In this document: positions 18,813 through 28,562 of the stretch, in pieces | How the letters are laid out: each line of letters starts with the position of its first letter | Numbering within the stretch: position 1 is the first letter of the stretch | Source: Helicobacter japonicus | Lineage (GTDB): Bacteria > Campylobacterota > Campylobacteria > Campylobacterales > Helicobacteraceae | Reading direction: 5' to 3' | DNA length: 64,000 nt | Assembly (NCBI RefSeq): GCF_000762845.2 | Contig: NZ_JRMQ02000003.1 | Location: forward strand, 101,894 to 165,893 | Notes under the pieces: model-generated | What the model was told of the DNA's origin: nothing | Database searches by the model: none | The model's input: only the letters and a program-made list of their open reading frames with translations | Made by a program: the position numbers and the translations under genes

Positions 18813-19583
18813 TTAGTAGTTATACTTTAATCGCCCTCTTGAAAAATCAATTAAATCTTGCATACTTTGCATAAATGGTGGAAATGTTGCACTCGCAATC
18901 TCAAAGATTCTAAAGCTTGTTAGTGCATCGGCATACGCACGATGGGATACAGGTGTATATATGCCTAAAAGTTCATTTAAATAAGAGAGCGCATATCGCT
19001 TAGAAGGAATTGTTTTTTTTGCGAGTTCAATCGTGCAAATCTTAGGATTAAGTAAGCCAAAAAGCCCACATTGACGCAAATGGTAATCCAAAAATGTATA
19101 ATCAAAATTAACATTATGCGCTACAAATACACCATTACCTAAAAATTCCCTAAAGTCTTTCAATACTTCGCCCCTACAAGGAGCTTGAGCAATATCTTCG
19201 AAAGTAATGCCTGTTAATTCTGTGATATTTTCTGGCACAAATGGTGCGTATATGTAACTCTCAAAAGTTTCTATAATCTTGCCTCTACGCACTTTAAGCG
19301 CACCAATTTCTATAATATCGCTACTTTGGGGCTTTGAGCCATTTGTCTCGATATCCACAAAAACTAAATCTCCCTCTTGCCACGCAATCTTATCTGTCAT
19401 AAGGCTAAACAACACTTCATCATTTCTCTCCTCTCTGTATAAAGGTGCGCCTGCACCTTTAAGAATCTCAAGTTCAGATTCTATGTCTGTATAAAGCCCC
19501 CCTATATTCTTTACATAAGTATAAAATTGTGCCTTATTCATAGGCTTTTGACGAAGTTTTTCAAAAAGTTGAGGATAAGTCAT
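18813..19583 (-). CDS. DnaQ-like 3'-5' exonuclease (DEDDh)
   Basis: 256 aa. ExoI motif FVDIETNGSKP (about 74), ExoII AHNVNFDYTFLDY (about 158) and ExoIII HRAYADAL (about 214) give the full DEDDh set, so the nuclease should be active. About 70 residues precede the exonuclease domain and resemble no domain I know. It may be the proofreading epsilon subunit of DNA polymerase III or a stand-alone exonuclease; epsilonproteobacteria have such diverged proteins annotated as polIII epsilon. Follows rpe by 5 bp, so probably co-transcribed. Confidence 0.85.
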   Translation of the reverse strand: MTYPQLFEKLRQKPMNKAQFYTYVKNIGGLYTDIESELEILKGAGAPLYREERNDEVLFSLMTDKIAWQEGDLVFVDIETNGSKPQSSDIIEIGALKVRRGKIIETFESYIYAPFVPENITELTGITFEDIAQAPCRGEVLKDFREFLGNGVFVAHNVNFDYTFLDYHLRQCGLFGLLNPKICTIELAKKTIPSKRYALSYLNELLGIYTPVSHRAYADALTSFRIFEIASATFPPFMQSMQDLIDFSRGRLKYNY

Positions 19584-19588
19584 AAATT

Positions 19589-20257
19589 CTATCTAAGCGC
19601 AGCAATGGCTTTGGTATAATCAGCTGAACCAAAAACAAAACTCCCAGCTACAACCATATCAATTCCTGCTTCTTTTAATACAGAAATATTCTTATCACTC
19701 ACGCCCCCATCAATCTCAAGCAAACATTGAGGATTTAATCTATCACGCATTGCCTTAAGATTGCGCAATTTTTCAACACTTGAAGGAATAAAACTCTGTC
19801 CGCCAAAACCCGGATTCACACTCATAAGCAACACCAAATCAACATCGGGTAAAATATATTCTAAAAGCTTCTCGCTTGTATGTGGGTTAAGCACTACTCC
19901 TGCCTTGACACCATTATTTTTAATATACCAAATAAGGCGATGTAAATGTTGCACTTCCTCAAGATGCACACTTATAAATGCAGGTTTTAAGGGCAAAAAC
20001 AAATCCACAAAAAATGGCACATTTTTTACCATAAGATGAATATCAAGGGGCTTTGAAGCAACCTTGGCTATACTTTCTACCACACAAGGACCCATTGTGA
20101 GATTTGGCACAAAATGCCCGTCCATTACATCAATATGCACATAATCACACCCAGCCACACAAATATTCTCTACTTCTTCGCCAAGCCTTGTAAAATCAGC
20201 TGAAAGCACACTTGGGGCTACAAGTATTTCTTTTGCTTTTTGTATATCTTGTGCCAT
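19589..20257 (-). CDS. rpe: ribulose-phosphate 3-epimerase
   Basis: Interconverts ribulose-5-phosphate and xylulose-5-phosphate in the pentose phosphate pathway. 222 aa TIM barrel. Family marks: APSVLSADFTRLGEEV, HIDVMDGHFVPNLTMGP (metal His and catalytic Asp), MSVNPGFGGQSF, EIDGGVS and the phosphate-binding VAGSFVFGS. Start ATG 20257 preceded by AAAGGAATATTT. Precedes the DnaQ-like gene. Confidence 0.97.
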   Translation of the reverse strand: MAQDIQKAKEILVAPSVLSADFTRLGEEVENICVAGCDYVHIDVMDGHFVPNLTMGPCVVESIAKVASKPLDIHLMVKNVPFFVDLFLPLKPAFISVHLEEVQHLHRLIWYIKNNGVKAGVVLNPHTSEKLLEYILPDVDLVLLMSVNPGFGGQSFIPSSVEKLRNLKAMRDRLNPQCLLEIDGGVSDKNISVLKEAGIDMVVAGSFVFGSADYTKAIAALR

Positions 20258-20356
20258 AAATATTCCTTTTGTTATTATTTCTTGTCCTTTATAGAATCTT
20301 GATATCCCATTGTATCACAACCAACCACACAAACTTTAATTTTATCTCTATAAGGC

Positions 20357-20362
20357 TATAAT
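20357..20362 (+). promoter_or_regulatory. -10 box for the alpha/beta hydrolase gene
   Basis: TATAAT in AAGGCTATAATATCCC, 28 bp upstream of ATG 20390. Good match to the Helicobacter sigma-80 -10 box. Confidence 0.6.
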
Positions 20363-20389
20363 ATCCCTTTAATCTTTAAAAGGAATCCT

Positions 20390-21055
20390 ATGCCTATATC
20401 TCACTTTTTTGCACCTTTGCTTGGACTATCCACACCTACCCTCATTTATCCACATACATTGTTACAACCTCCTACACCTTTTATCCCCTATGGTTTTAAG
20501 ATTCCCGCTCAAAACATAGAATCTCCGCACAACCCTAAAGCCATTGTAATTTTTGTAGGTGGATTCTGTGATACGATTATGTGTGCAGTGTATAAAAATT
20601 TTATAGAATTTAATGAGAAATCGTGCTTTAAAATCTATGCAAGTTTTAAATCTCAAGCTCTTTTTAGTGCGTGGTTACCACTTTTAGCTACTTATCAATT
20701 ACCTATTTTTGTCATTGCACATTCTTGGGGTGCAAGCAATTTTTACAAAGCCCTATGTAATATGCACGCACATAATGTATCCTTACATTATCTTCTTACA
20801 CTTGACCCTGTTGGTTATCATCAGCCAAAGATACGACCTCAACATATTAGATTCTGGGAAAATGTCTATATCACCCAAAAATACACACATTTATGTCGCC
20901 CAAACATCATTGCACTCATCGGACACGCGTGGAATACTATTAATGTAAGCGATAATAATATCCCTCTGCACAAGCCTATTCATCACGCAAAAATTACTCA
21001 AATGATTGAATCAACACATTTTGAAAGCGAACTTACAAAAATCATACGAGTTTAA
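20390..21055 (+). CDS. alpha/beta-hydrolase-like protein
   Basis: 221 aa. Features of an alpha/beta hydrolase: a strand then oxyanion-type turn IVIFVGGFCD (about 52-61), nucleophile elbow IAHSWGASNF (GxSxG-like with Ala instead of first Gly, about 109-118), a candidate acid in LLTLDPVG (about 137-144) and late histidines IHHAKI. No signal peptide. The substrate is unknown; lipase or esterase activity is a guess from the fold. ATG is preceded by AAAAGGAATCCT. Confidence 0.6.
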   Translation: MPISHFFAPLLGLSTPTLIYPHTLLQPPTPFIPYGFKIPAQNIESPHNPKAIVIFVGGFCDTIMCAVYKNFIEFNEKSCFKIYASFKSQALFSAWLPLLATYQLPIFVIAHSWGASNFYKALCNMHAHNVSLHYLLTLDPVGYHQPKIRPQHIRFWENVYITQKYTHLCRPNIIALIGHAWNTINVSDNNIPLHKPIHHAKITQMIESTHFESELTKIIRV

Positions 21056-21066
21056 TACTAAAATGC

Positions 21067-21072
21067 TATAAT
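21067..21072 (+). promoter_or_regulatory. extended -10 box for fbp
   Basis: TGCTATAAT, exact match to TGnTATAAT, 31 bp upstream of the fbp ATG at 21103. It lies just after the stop of the hydrolase gene, so fbp and the following small gene have their own promoter. Confidence 0.7.
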
Positions 21073-21102
21073 CCTAAGCTAAAGCGTATTTTGGAGTATA
21101 AA

Positions 21103-21942
21103 ATGATAAACATAATTATTGACACACTAAGAGAATCTGCGTTGCGTATAGACACGCTTCTTAAGCAACAAAGTGGTGGTTATTTACAAAGCACGAATGC
21201 AAGCGGAGATATGCAGCTTGAAGTCGATGTAGAAGCGGATAAAATTTTTCAAGATTCTTTACTTGAATTGCCCTGTGTAAAGGCAATTTGTAGTGAAGAG
21301 CAAGAAAAAATTTGTCCCTCACATTATACAGATGCGCCATACATTGTTGCTTATGACCCGCTTGATGGTTCTTCACTTATTGATAGCAATCTAAGCATAG
21401 GAAGTATTTTTGGCATATATAATGAAGAATTAAGCGCAAAACATCTTATTGCAAGTGGATATATTATTTATGGACCACGACTTGAAATGGTAATTGCTCA
21501 AGAGCAAGTATTACATTATCGTTATGATGGTATGCAATGGCGCAATTTAGGTGCATTGCAACTCAATACAAAAGGAAAAATTAACGCACCCGGTGGCACA
21601 CAGAAACATTGGGAAAATAAACACAAAACGATGATAGAATCTTTGTTTGCGCAAGGTTATCGTTTGCGTTATTCTGGTGGTATGGTGCCAGACCTCCATC
21701 AGATTCTCATTAAAGGTGGCGGACTTTTTAGCTATCCTGCTACAAGTGATGCACCTAATGGCAAACTTCGCAAACTCTTTGAAGTATTCCCACTTGCATT
21801 TATATATGAAAAAGCAGGAGGATTTGCAACCAATGGCACACAAAGACTTTTAGAGCTTGGAGTAGAACATATACACGAGAGTTGCCCCTGTTTTTTTGGA
21901 AGCAAAGAAGAAATGGAACTTGTGAGAAAAATCTATGAATGA
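21103..21942 (+). CDS. fbp: fructose-1,6-bisphosphatase, class 1
   Basis: Gluconeogenic phosphatase. 279 aa, shorter than the about 330 aa of the E. coli enzyme but with the full core. Metal-binding motifs: CSEEQE (about 65-70) and DPLDGSS (about 86-92); substrate-binding RYSGGMVPDLHQIL and the C-terminal EKAGG. ATG 21103 is chosen over TTG 21091 because GGAG lies 6 bases upstream. Overlaps the next small gene (ATGAATGA). Confidence 0.93.
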   Translation: MINIIIDTLRESALRIDTLLKQQSGGYLQSTNASGDMQLEVDVEADKIFQDSLLELPCVKAICSEEQEKICPSHYTDAPYIVAYDPLDGSSLIDSNLSIGSIFGIYNEELSAKHLIASGYIIYGPRLEMVIAQEQVLHYRYDGMQWRNLGALQLNTKGKINAPGGTQKHWENKHKTMIESLFAQGYRLRYSGGMVPDLHQILIKGGGLFSYPATSDAPNGKLRKLFEVFPLAFIYEKAGGFATNGTQRLLELGVEHIHESCPCFFGSKEEMELVRKIYE

Positions 21943-22177
21943 AACAGAAAATACACAAGCATTTAATGCACAAACCACAGAATTAGGACAAAATGGCAAT
22001 TTTGAAGAAGTTTTGCAAGAGAAAATAAACCTTTTACAACAATGCCAACGCAATAAATCCCTTACAACTTGCTCTTTATGCGAATCTTTGATTGGCTGTA
22101 AGCTACGCAATGAATATGTCAAGGCTGTCTATGAAAGTATGTCAAAGGGACAACACGGCGATTTTGATTTTAATTAG
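21935..22177 (+). CDS. small conserved-looking Cys-rich protein
   Basis: 80 aa. The second half has CSLCESLIGC, a C-x2-C-x5-C pattern, followed by KLRNEYVKAVYESMSKGQ; the end GDFDFN is acidic. The cysteine set suggests metal binding, but no family is recognised with certainty. Start overlaps fbp by 8 bp and the gene ends 16 bp before metG, so it is co-expressed with both. Confidence 0.75.
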   Translation: MNETENTQAFNAQTTELGQNGNFEEVLQEKINLLQQCQRNKSLTTCSLCESLIGCKLRNEYVKAVYESMSKGQHGDFDFN

Positions 22178-22193
22178 ATTCTAAAGGAGTTTT

Positions 22194-24122
22194 ATGCAAA
22201 CAAAAACCTATATTACTTCACCTATTTATTATGTCAATGATGTGCCGCATATTGGGCATTCTTATACAACTTTTTTATGCGATATGCTTAAAAAATTCTA
22301 TCAACTTCAAGGACAAGATGTGCTTTTTACAACAGGCACAGATGAGCACGGACAAAAAATTGAACAATCCGCGCAAAAACATAACCTAGACCCTCAATCT
22401 TATGCTGATAAAATTAGTATAAGATTTAAAGAATTATGGAATGAATTTAACATAGATTATGATATTTTTGTGCGCACCACAGATAATGCACATTGTATAA
22501 GTGTGCAAAAAGCTTTTGAAATAATGTATGCAAAAGGAGATATTTATAAAGGGAGCTATGAAGGGCATTATTGTATTTCGTGTGAAAGTTTTTTTACTCA
22601 AACACAGCTTGGTTCTAACCAATCTTGCCCTGATTGCGGTAAAGCTACACAAGTCGTGCAAGAAGAAAGCTACTTTTTTGCTTTGAGCAAATATCAAGAG
22701 AGACTTTTAGCACATTTTGCCAACAATCCCTCAATGATACTGCCCAGCTTTTATCAAAACGATATTATAAAATTTATAAAGGAAGGGTTAAACGACCTCT
22801 CAATCACACGCACGAGTTTTGAATGGGGTGTGCCACTCCCGCATAATCCTGCGCGCAAAGATGACAAAAAGCACGTAATGTATGTGTGGCTTGATGCCCT
22901 TTTGAGCTACTTAAGCCCTCTAGGCTATCTTTCAGATAATGCAAAAATGCCTTATTGGGAAAATGCTATACATTTTGTTGGTAAAGATATTTTGCGCTTT
23001 CACGCAGTGTATTGGTTAGCATTTTTGATGAGCCTTGAGCTTCCTTTGCCTAAGCATATCTATACACACGGCTGGTGGACAAGAGATGGTGCAAAAATGA
23101 GTAAAAGTATTGGCAATGTGATTAATCCAAAAGAAGTAGCTAGTGCCTATGGTGTAGAATCTTTGCGTTATTTTCTTTTACGCGAAATGTCTTTTGGTCA
23201 AGATGGAGACTTTAGTCAAAAAATCTTTATTGAACGCATTAACGCTGAATTAAGCAATGATGTAGGTAACCTCCTAAATCGCCTCATTGGTATGAGCGAA
23301 AAATATTTTGCACTTGAAGTAGATTCAAGACAAGTAGAAAATTTTTTTACCCCTGAACTCAATGAGTTAAGAAATATTATTACCAGAGCACAAGAAAAAA
23401 TGTTTGCTATGCAGCCTCATCGTTATATTGAAGAGTTGTGGAAGGCTTTTGGGTTAGGCAATAGTGTCGTTACCAAATACGAGCCTTGGAATCTTATGAA
23501 ATCCCAACAAACAGAAAAAGCAATGGCATTACTTGGCTTAATCGCTAATATTTTAGCCCAAAGTAGCCTTTTACTTTATCCGATTCTACCCCAAAGTGCA
23601 AATAAAATTGCTCACGCACTTAACTTCAAAATAAATGCGCAAACCTATAAAGATCTCATCCAGCAAAAACAACTTCTTACTATTTTCAAACTGAATAAAA
23701 TCTCTCCTCTATTCCCCAGAATAGAATCTCCTCTCCCTCAAGATTCTTCAATAAATAAATCTAAAATAATAGATTCTAAAAACACATCTCAAGTTGGCAT
23801 TATTGATATTAAAGATTTTAGCAAAATCGATATACGCGTAGGAACAATAATAGAATGTGTTGCAGTAGAAAAAAGTGAAAAGCTCTTAAAACTAATGGTA
23901 GATATTGGTGAAGACAAGCCACGTCAGATTCTATCGGGGATTGCACAATATTATAGTCCGCAATCTCTCATTAACAAGCAAGTATGCCTTATTGTAAATC
24001 TCAAACCTGCCAAACTTATGGGACAAATAAGTGAGGGAATGATACTTGCTAGTAAAGATGAAAATGGCTTATCTCTTCTTGGTGTGGATAAAACACAAAC
24101 CAATGGAAGCAAGATTAGCTAG
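22194..24122 (+). CDS. metG: methionyl-tRNA synthetase
   Basis: Charges tRNA-Met. 642 aa. Class I motifs PHIGHSYT (HIGH, about 19) and KMSKSIGN (about 302). Zinc-binding cysteines at CISCESFF and CPDCGK mark the four-cysteine knuckle. Anticodon-binding domain with WNLMK, then a proline-rich serine linker (about 505-540), and a C-terminal EMAP/Arc1p-like tRNA-binding domain from DFSKIDIRVGTIIEC. Good ribosome site AAAGGAG upstream of ATG 22194. Confidence 0.97.
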   Translation: MQTKTYITSPIYYVNDVPHIGHSYTTFLCDMLKKFYQLQGQDVLFTTGTDEHGQKIEQSAQKHNLDPQSYADKISIRFKELWNEFNIDYDIFVRTTDNAHCISVQKAFEIMYAKGDIYKGSYEGHYCISCESFFTQTQLGSNQSCPDCGKATQVVQEESYFFALSKYQERLLAHFANNPSMILPSFYQNDIIKFIKEGLNDLSITRTSFEWGVPLPHNPARKDDKKHVMYVWLDALLSYLSPLGYLSDNAKMPYWENAIHFVGKDILRFHAVYWLAFLMSLELPLPKHIYTHGWWTRDGAKMSKSIGNVINPKEVASAYGVESLRYFLLREMSFGQDGDFSQKIFIERINAELSNDVGNLLNRLIGMSEKYFALEVDSRQVENFFTPELNELRNIITRAQEKMFAMQPHRYIEELWKAFGLGNSVVTKYEPWNLMKSQQTEKAMALLGLIANILAQSSLLLYPILPQSANKIAHALNFKINAQTYKDLIQQKQLLTIFKLNKISPLFPRIESPLPQDSSINKSKIIDSKNTSQVGIIDIKDFSKIDIRVGTIIECVAVEKSEKLLKLMVDIGEDKPRQILSGIAQYYSPQSLINKQVCLIVNLKPAKLMGQISEGMILASKDENGLSLLGVDKTQTNGSKIS

Positions 24123-24144
24123 AATCTTCTTTTGAGGGGAGCAA

Positions 24145-25182
24145 GTGAGGGTTAATGAGGTTGTAGAAATCACTAGAGGCACACTTCTTAATACGCCATC
24201 TATTACAATGTTTTCGCGCATAATCTGTGATGTAGAGCAGATTCAAAAAGGTGATTTATTTATCGCATATCAAGCAGATTTATCGCATATCACACAAGCC
24301 ATTCAAGCTGGAGCGTATGGCATTATTTGCGAAGAAAAAATAAAAATTAATGATGATGAAATAGCCTATATTATGGTAGAAAATATGCAAGATTGCCTTA
24401 TACGCCTTATTCGCTATAAACTTTTGGCAAAAAATATTGCATTTGCTCCTTCATTATCTCCTATTGAAGAATCTATTGCACAAAATATCATCAATGATGA
24501 AAGGGTGCTTTTTTTTAATGATAATCTTCATATACTTATTGAGCTTCTCAATAATGAATCTATTGCATTTATTTTTACACATAATCCTCACATCACAGAG
24601 CTTGGATTTAATACTATTCAAGCTAATACCCCAAAAGAACGACCTTTTTTAGTGCTCTCACACACACTTTTTGACAGCACGATTTTACATAAAGATACAC
24701 ACTATCGCATTAGTCTCCCTAAATTATTTTTTAATGAGCTAAGCACAATACTTCATCTCTGTGAGCAAGAAAATATCACGTATTCTCTTAGTCAGTTTAA
24801 GCAGATTCCATTTTTTAAGCCTAATTTTCTTAATACTTTTGGCAAAATCATAGAATATGGGCAAGCCTCTAAAGTTGCTATTGCCGAAAAAGACATAGAA
24901 CAATTTAAACGTTATATGGCATATATTGCTAATAATGCAACTTGGGGGAAGATTCTCTTTCTTGTGCCTTGTGTATATGTCGATATTTTCAGTCAAATTA
25001 CCCAAACTTTTGGCTACGACACACAAGAAGAGTTATGCAATTATATTCATCGTGAGGATTTTAATTTTGCCCTCATTTTAGGAATCGACGATGATACCCT
25101 TACACACGCACTCAACACAAATTATAAACAAATCCTAGAGCCAGATTTATTTTCAAGTTTTCTCAGTGAGGAGCAAGTTTGA
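24145..25182 (+). CDS. MurF/MurE N-terminal-like protein without the ATPase domain
   Basis: 345 aa, GTG start with GAGGGGAG just upstream. Residues 20-65 (SRIICDVEQIQKGDLFIAYQ, then QAIQAGAYGIICEE) resemble the UDP-binding N-domain of MurE/MurF ligases. The GxxGKT/S loop of the Mur ligase central domain is absent, so it cannot be a normal ligase. The C-terminal part (about 245-330) has a Rossmann-like feel but no clear motif. It lies between metG and cmoB and overlaps cmoB by 4 bp. I recall proteins of this kind in the same place in other Helicobacter; their role is unknown. It may sense or bind a UDP-sugar precursor. Confidence 0.6.
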   Translation: MRVNEVVEITRGTLLNTPSITMFSRIICDVEQIQKGDLFIAYQADLSHITQAIQAGAYGIICEEKIKINDDEIAYIMVENMQDCLIRLIRYKLLAKNIAFAPSLSPIEESIAQNIINDERVLFFNDNLHILIELLNNESIAFIFTHNPHITELGFNTIQANTPKERPFLVLSHTLFDSTILHKDTHYRISLPKLFFNELSTILHLCEQENITYSLSQFKQIPFFKPNFLNTFGKIIEYGQASKVAIAEKDIEQFKRYMAYIANNATWGKILFLVPCVYVDIFSQITQTFGYDTQEELCNYIHREDFNFALILGIDDDTLTHALNTNYKQILEPDLFSSFLSEEQV

Positions 25183-26111
25183 GTGATTTTTTTGATTATG
25201 CAACAAAAAAAGCGCAGCATATCACTCAAGCAAAAAATATTGCGCCACTTTTAGCACAAATTACCACCTTGCCTACTATTCCTGCCGAATTTTATAGTGA
25301 TAATGGCATTCATATCCGAGCCCTTGATACACATCTGTATGCCAAACATCAATATGAAATCAATGAACTTGCTCACAAACTTAAACCTTGGCGCAAGGGA
25401 CCATTTTTTTTATTTGATACACATATTGATAGTGAATGGCAAAGTTTTATCAAATGGCAGATTCTTAAACCTCATTGCAATTTAAGTGGTAAAAAGATAG
25501 CCGATGTAGGTTGTAACAATGGCTATTATATGTTTGAAATGCTTCTTCACAATCAAAAAGCTATGCCAGAGAGTATTACAGGTTTTGACCCAAGTGGTAT
25601 TTTTAAAGCACAATATGATTTTATTAATCACTTTATTAATGCTCCATTGCATTTTGAATTACTTGGCGTTGAGGATTTAGCAACGTTTGCTCAAGCACAC
25701 AAAAGTCCTTTTGATATGATTTTTTGTCTTGGTGTGCTTTATCATCGCCTTGATCCTATAAGCACACTTAAAACTCTCTATCAAGCCCTTAATAGTGGTG
25801 GAGAACTAATTTTAGACACACTTATTTATGAGAGTGAGAGTGAAATTTGCCTAAGCCCAGCCAAAAGCTATGCTAAAATGTCAAATGTCTATTTTATCCC
25901 AAGTGTGAGCACACTTAAAGGGTGGTGTGAGAGGGCAAAGTTTTCTTCTTTTGAAGTTCTTGGTTTTAAGCCCACAACCACACAGGAGCAACGACATACC
26001 CAATGGGTAGATTCCCAAAGTTTGGATTCATTTTTGAATCCTACTCAAACACTTACTATAGAGGGCTATCAAGCTCCTTTGCGAGGATATTTTAAAGTTA
26101 AAAAACACTAA
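25179..26111 (+). CDS. cmoB: tRNA U34 carboxymethyltransferase
   Basis: Transfers a carboxymethyl group from carboxy-SAM to 5-hydroxyuridine at tRNA position 34. 310 aa. Family marks: KPWRKGPF (about 68), SAM motif IADVGCNNGYYMFEML (about 107-122), GFDPSGIFKAQYDF and LGVLYHRLDPISTL. TTG start overlapping the upstream stop (TTGA) with GAGGAGC before it. The partner cmoA is not in the window. Confidence 0.92.
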   Translation: MSDFFDYATKKAQHITQAKNIAPLLAQITTLPTIPAEFYSDNGIHIRALDTHLYAKHQYEINELAHKLKPWRKGPFFLFDTHIDSEWQSFIKWQILKPHCNLSGKKIADVGCNNGYYMFEMLLHNQKAMPESITGFDPSGIFKAQYDFINHFINAPLHFELLGVEDLATFAQAHKSPFDMIFCLGVLYHRLDPISTLKTLYQALNSGGELILDTLIYESESEICLSPAKSYAKMSNVYFIPSVSTLKGWCERAKFSSFEVLGFKPTTTQEQRHTQWVDSQSLDSFLNPTQTLTIEGYQAPLRGYFKVKKH

Positions 26112-26124
26112 AAAGGATATGGTT

Positions 26125-26577
26125 ATGATAGATGATGACTATGAAGAAAATACGAATGTCCCCCTTGAAAATGATGAGTTAATCGTATGTGCTGAAATGT
26201 CCCCAAATATAGTAGGGGAATTGCTTGAACTCTATCGCAATAAAGCTGTAGTGAAATTTACGCCAAATGAGCGTATGACAATGGACGAAAGCAAAATGAT
26301 TCACGCAGGATTTGTTTTTAATTCAGCAAGTTTTGCAGCTATGGCAGCGATTAATAAAAAGTATAGTGTGCTTATTGCAGCTGATGTAAAATTTTTAGCT
26401 CCCATTGAGCTAGGACACGAAGTCATCTTTAAAGCGGAAGCTATTCAAAGTGATACAAAAAAATGCGAAGTAAAGGTGGAGGGATATTTGCTTGATATTA
26501 AAATTTTTGATTCCCTCTTTCATATTGCCGTATTTGATAAAAAAATCTTTAAATTACGTTTTAAAGATGAAAATTAG
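26125..26577 (+). CDS. hot-dog fold thioesterase-like protein
   Basis: 150 aa. ATG 26125 is chosen since AAGGA is 7 bases upstream; the ATG at 26119 would be too close. The central helix and strand [40 protein letters not shown] are hot-dog-like (the key part is HAGF, about 61-64), as in acyl-CoA thioesterases found downstream of cmoB in Helicobacter. The substrate is unknown. Its 3' end overlaps msrA, which runs the other way, by 4 bp. Confidence 0.75.
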   Translation: MIDDDYEENTNVPLENDELIVCAEMSPNIVGELLELYRNKAVVKFTPNERMTMDESKMIHAGFVFNSASFAAMAAINKKYSVLIAADVKFLAPIELGHEVIFKAEAIQSDTKKCEVKVEGYLLDIKIFDSLFHIAVFDKKIFKLRFKDEN

Positions 26578-27071
26578 TCATTCCATAACTTGAGAGCAGA
26601 TTCTATATCAATATGACAATATCCTAATGGATTTTTCTCTAAATACTTTTGATGATAGGATTCTGCAGGATAGAAATTTTGTAATTGCTCAACCTCTGTA
26701 ACTGCTTTTGCATTATGCTTTTTTTCCCATTGTCTAAGAGATTCTCTAATGATACTCTCATCGCTTTCACGCACAAAATACACACCATTGCGATATTGTG
26801 TGCCAATGTCATTTCCTTGAAAATTTAATGCACAAGGGTTGATAATAGATAAAAATCTCCCCACAATCTCACGCAAAGGAAGTAGATTCTCATCATAATA
26901 CAGCTCCAAAGCTTCCGCTGCTCTGCTGTTGCCACTACATACAAATTCATAGCTTGGATTCCTAACTGCACTATTAGCATAGCCTACTTGTGAATAGAGT
27001 GTGCCTTTAAGTTTATCAAAATAGCCTTGTATGCCCCAAAAACACCCACCTGCAAGATAAATTACTGCCAT
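26574..27071 (-). CDS. msrA: peptide-methionine (S)-S-oxide reductase
   Basis: Repairs oxidised methionine in proteins. 165 aa single-domain form. Catalytic Cys in [12 protein letters not shown] (about 9), substrate pocket residues in [17 protein letters not shown], and [10 protein letters not shown] near the end. A further Cys (LGYCHID) near the C-terminus could act as resolving cysteine. No MsrB domain is fused, unlike in H. pylori. Divergent from selA. Confidence 0.93.
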   Translation of the reverse strand: MAVIYLAGGCFWGIQGYFDKLKGTLYSQVGYANSAVRNPSYEFVCSGNSRAAEALELYYDENLLPLREIVGRFLSIINPCALNFQGNDIGTQYRNGVYFVRESDESIIRESLRQWEKKHNAKAVTEVEQLQNFYPAESYHQKYLEKNPLGYCHIDIESALKLWND

Positions 27072-27115
27072 ATATCACCTCTAAGCTTATAAGTGTAAAA
27101 AAAGTTATTCTAAGA

Positions 27116-27121
27116 TATAAT
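27116..27121 (+). promoter_or_regulatory. -10 box for the selA operon
   Basis: TATAAT in AAGATATAATTGTG, 34 bp upstream of the selA GTG, in the divergent gap between msrA and selA. Confidence 0.6.
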
Positions 27122-27154
27122 TGTGTCTTTGCTGTTTATACAAAGGAGAAACAG

Positions 27155-28552
27155 GTGCAACATTTACTCAAATCTCTTCCTAAAGTTGATACTCTACTTG
27201 CTCATAACGAACTCAAAATGTTTCAAAAATCTACACTTCTACCTATTATTCAATCACATTTATCGTTGCTACGTGAAAATATATCCTCAAATACTTTTTC
27301 ACCTAAAGAATTAGAATCTGCCCTCAATGAAATTATCCCTGCAATTAAAGAAAAGGCTATTAAAGCGACTAATCCCACACTCACACGAGTGATTAATGCC
27401 ACTGGCGTGGTGATTCATACAAATCTTGGGCGCAGTGTCTTTTCTTCAGAAATCCTTGATGAGATCACGCCTTTTTTGAAGAGTTATCACACACTTGAGT
27501 ATGATTTAGCTAAAGGCAAAAGAAGTGAGCGATATACTCATACCACACAGATTCTATGTGAAATGTTTGGTTGCGAAGATGCACTTTTAGTCAATAATAA
27601 CGCTGCAGCAGTGTTTTTAATCCTCAACACCTTTGCAGCCCATAAGGAAGTGATTATTTCTCGTGGAGAGCTTGTGGAAATCGGAGGAAGTTTTAGAATC
27701 CCAGAAGTGATGAAAAGTGCTTCAAGTATCCTCTGCGAAGTCGGTGCGACAAACAAAACACATCTTAGGGATTATGAAAATGCAATTAATGAACAAAGTG
27801 CGATGATTATGAAAGTCCATCAAAGTAATTTTAAACAAATTGGCTTTGTAAAGCAATGCCATATCAAAGAAATCATACATCTTGCACGAAAACACCAACT
27901 TATTGACTATTTTGATTTAGGAAGTGGGCATATAGGTGCGCTTCCTCTAGCAGATGAGCCAAGTGTGCGCGAGATTTGCAAATATAAACCCTCGCTTCTT
28001 AGCTTTAGTGGCGATAAGCTTTTAGGAGCGGGACAAGTTGGCATTATCATCGGTAAATCACAGCTTATTGCGCAATTAAAAAATAATCAGCTTTTACGCG
28101 CTTTAAGGGTAGATAAATTTAGCATTCTTGCATTGCAAGCAACACTCAAAGCATACCAGCATAAAGAGTATCACAAAATCCCAACTTTTGCTATGCTCAA
28201 CTCTAGCCCTAAAGAGCTAGAATCTAAAGCACAAAATCTTGCAGAGCGCATACAGAGATCGCCAATTGCTAAAAAGATTGATATAAAAGTGCTACCTCTG
28301 CACTCATTAGCAGGTGGAGGAAGTCTCCCACATTTATCTTTTGATTCTTTTGGACTTTCACTTCAAGCAAAATACTTACAAACACGAGATTTTGAATCTG
28401 CCTTGCGAAATTTAGGATTAATTACTTGTTTGCAGGGAGAAAGGATACTCCTTGATATGCGCACTCTCTTAGCAGGTGATGAGGAGCGCATCGTAGAAAT
28501 CCTTTTACAAGTGCTATCACAAAAAGATGATACCTTACCATCATCTCATTAA
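27155..28552 (+). CDS. selA: L-seryl-tRNA(Sec) selenium transferase
   Basis: PLP enzyme that converts Ser-tRNA(Sec) to Sec-tRNA(Sec) with selenophosphate. 465 aa. Opening QHLLKSLPKVDTLL is typical; ATNPTLTRVINATGVVIHTNLGRS and the PLP lysine in LSFSGDKLLGAGQVGIIIG confirm the family. GTG start with AAAGGAGAAACAG upstream. First gene of selA-selB-NifS-like, with 10 bp before selB. It shows that the organism makes selenoproteins, most likely a formate dehydrogenase encoded elsewhere. Confidence 0.97.
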   Translation: MQHLLKSLPKVDTLLAHNELKMFQKSTLLPIIQSHLSLLRENISSNTFSPKELESALNEIIPAIKEKAIKATNPTLTRVINATGVVIHTNLGRSVFSSEILDEITPFLKSYHTLEYDLAKGKRSERYTHTTQILCEMFGCEDALLVNNNAAAVFLILNTFAAHKEVIISRGELVEIGGSFRIPEVMKSASSILCEVGATNKTHLRDYENAINEQSAMIMKVHQSNFKQIGFVKQCHIKEIIHLARKHQLIDYFDLGSGHIGALPLADEPSVREICKYKPSLLSFSGDKLLGAGQVGIIIGKSQLIAQLKNNQLLRALRVDKFSILALQATLKAYQHKEYHKIPTFAMLNSSPKELESKAQNLAERIQRSPIAKKIDIKVLPLHSLAGGGSLPHLSFDSFGLSLQAKYLQTRDFESALRNLGLITCLQGERILLDMRTLLAGDEERIVEILLQVLSQKDDTLPSSH

Positions 28553-28562
28553 AGGATAGAGT

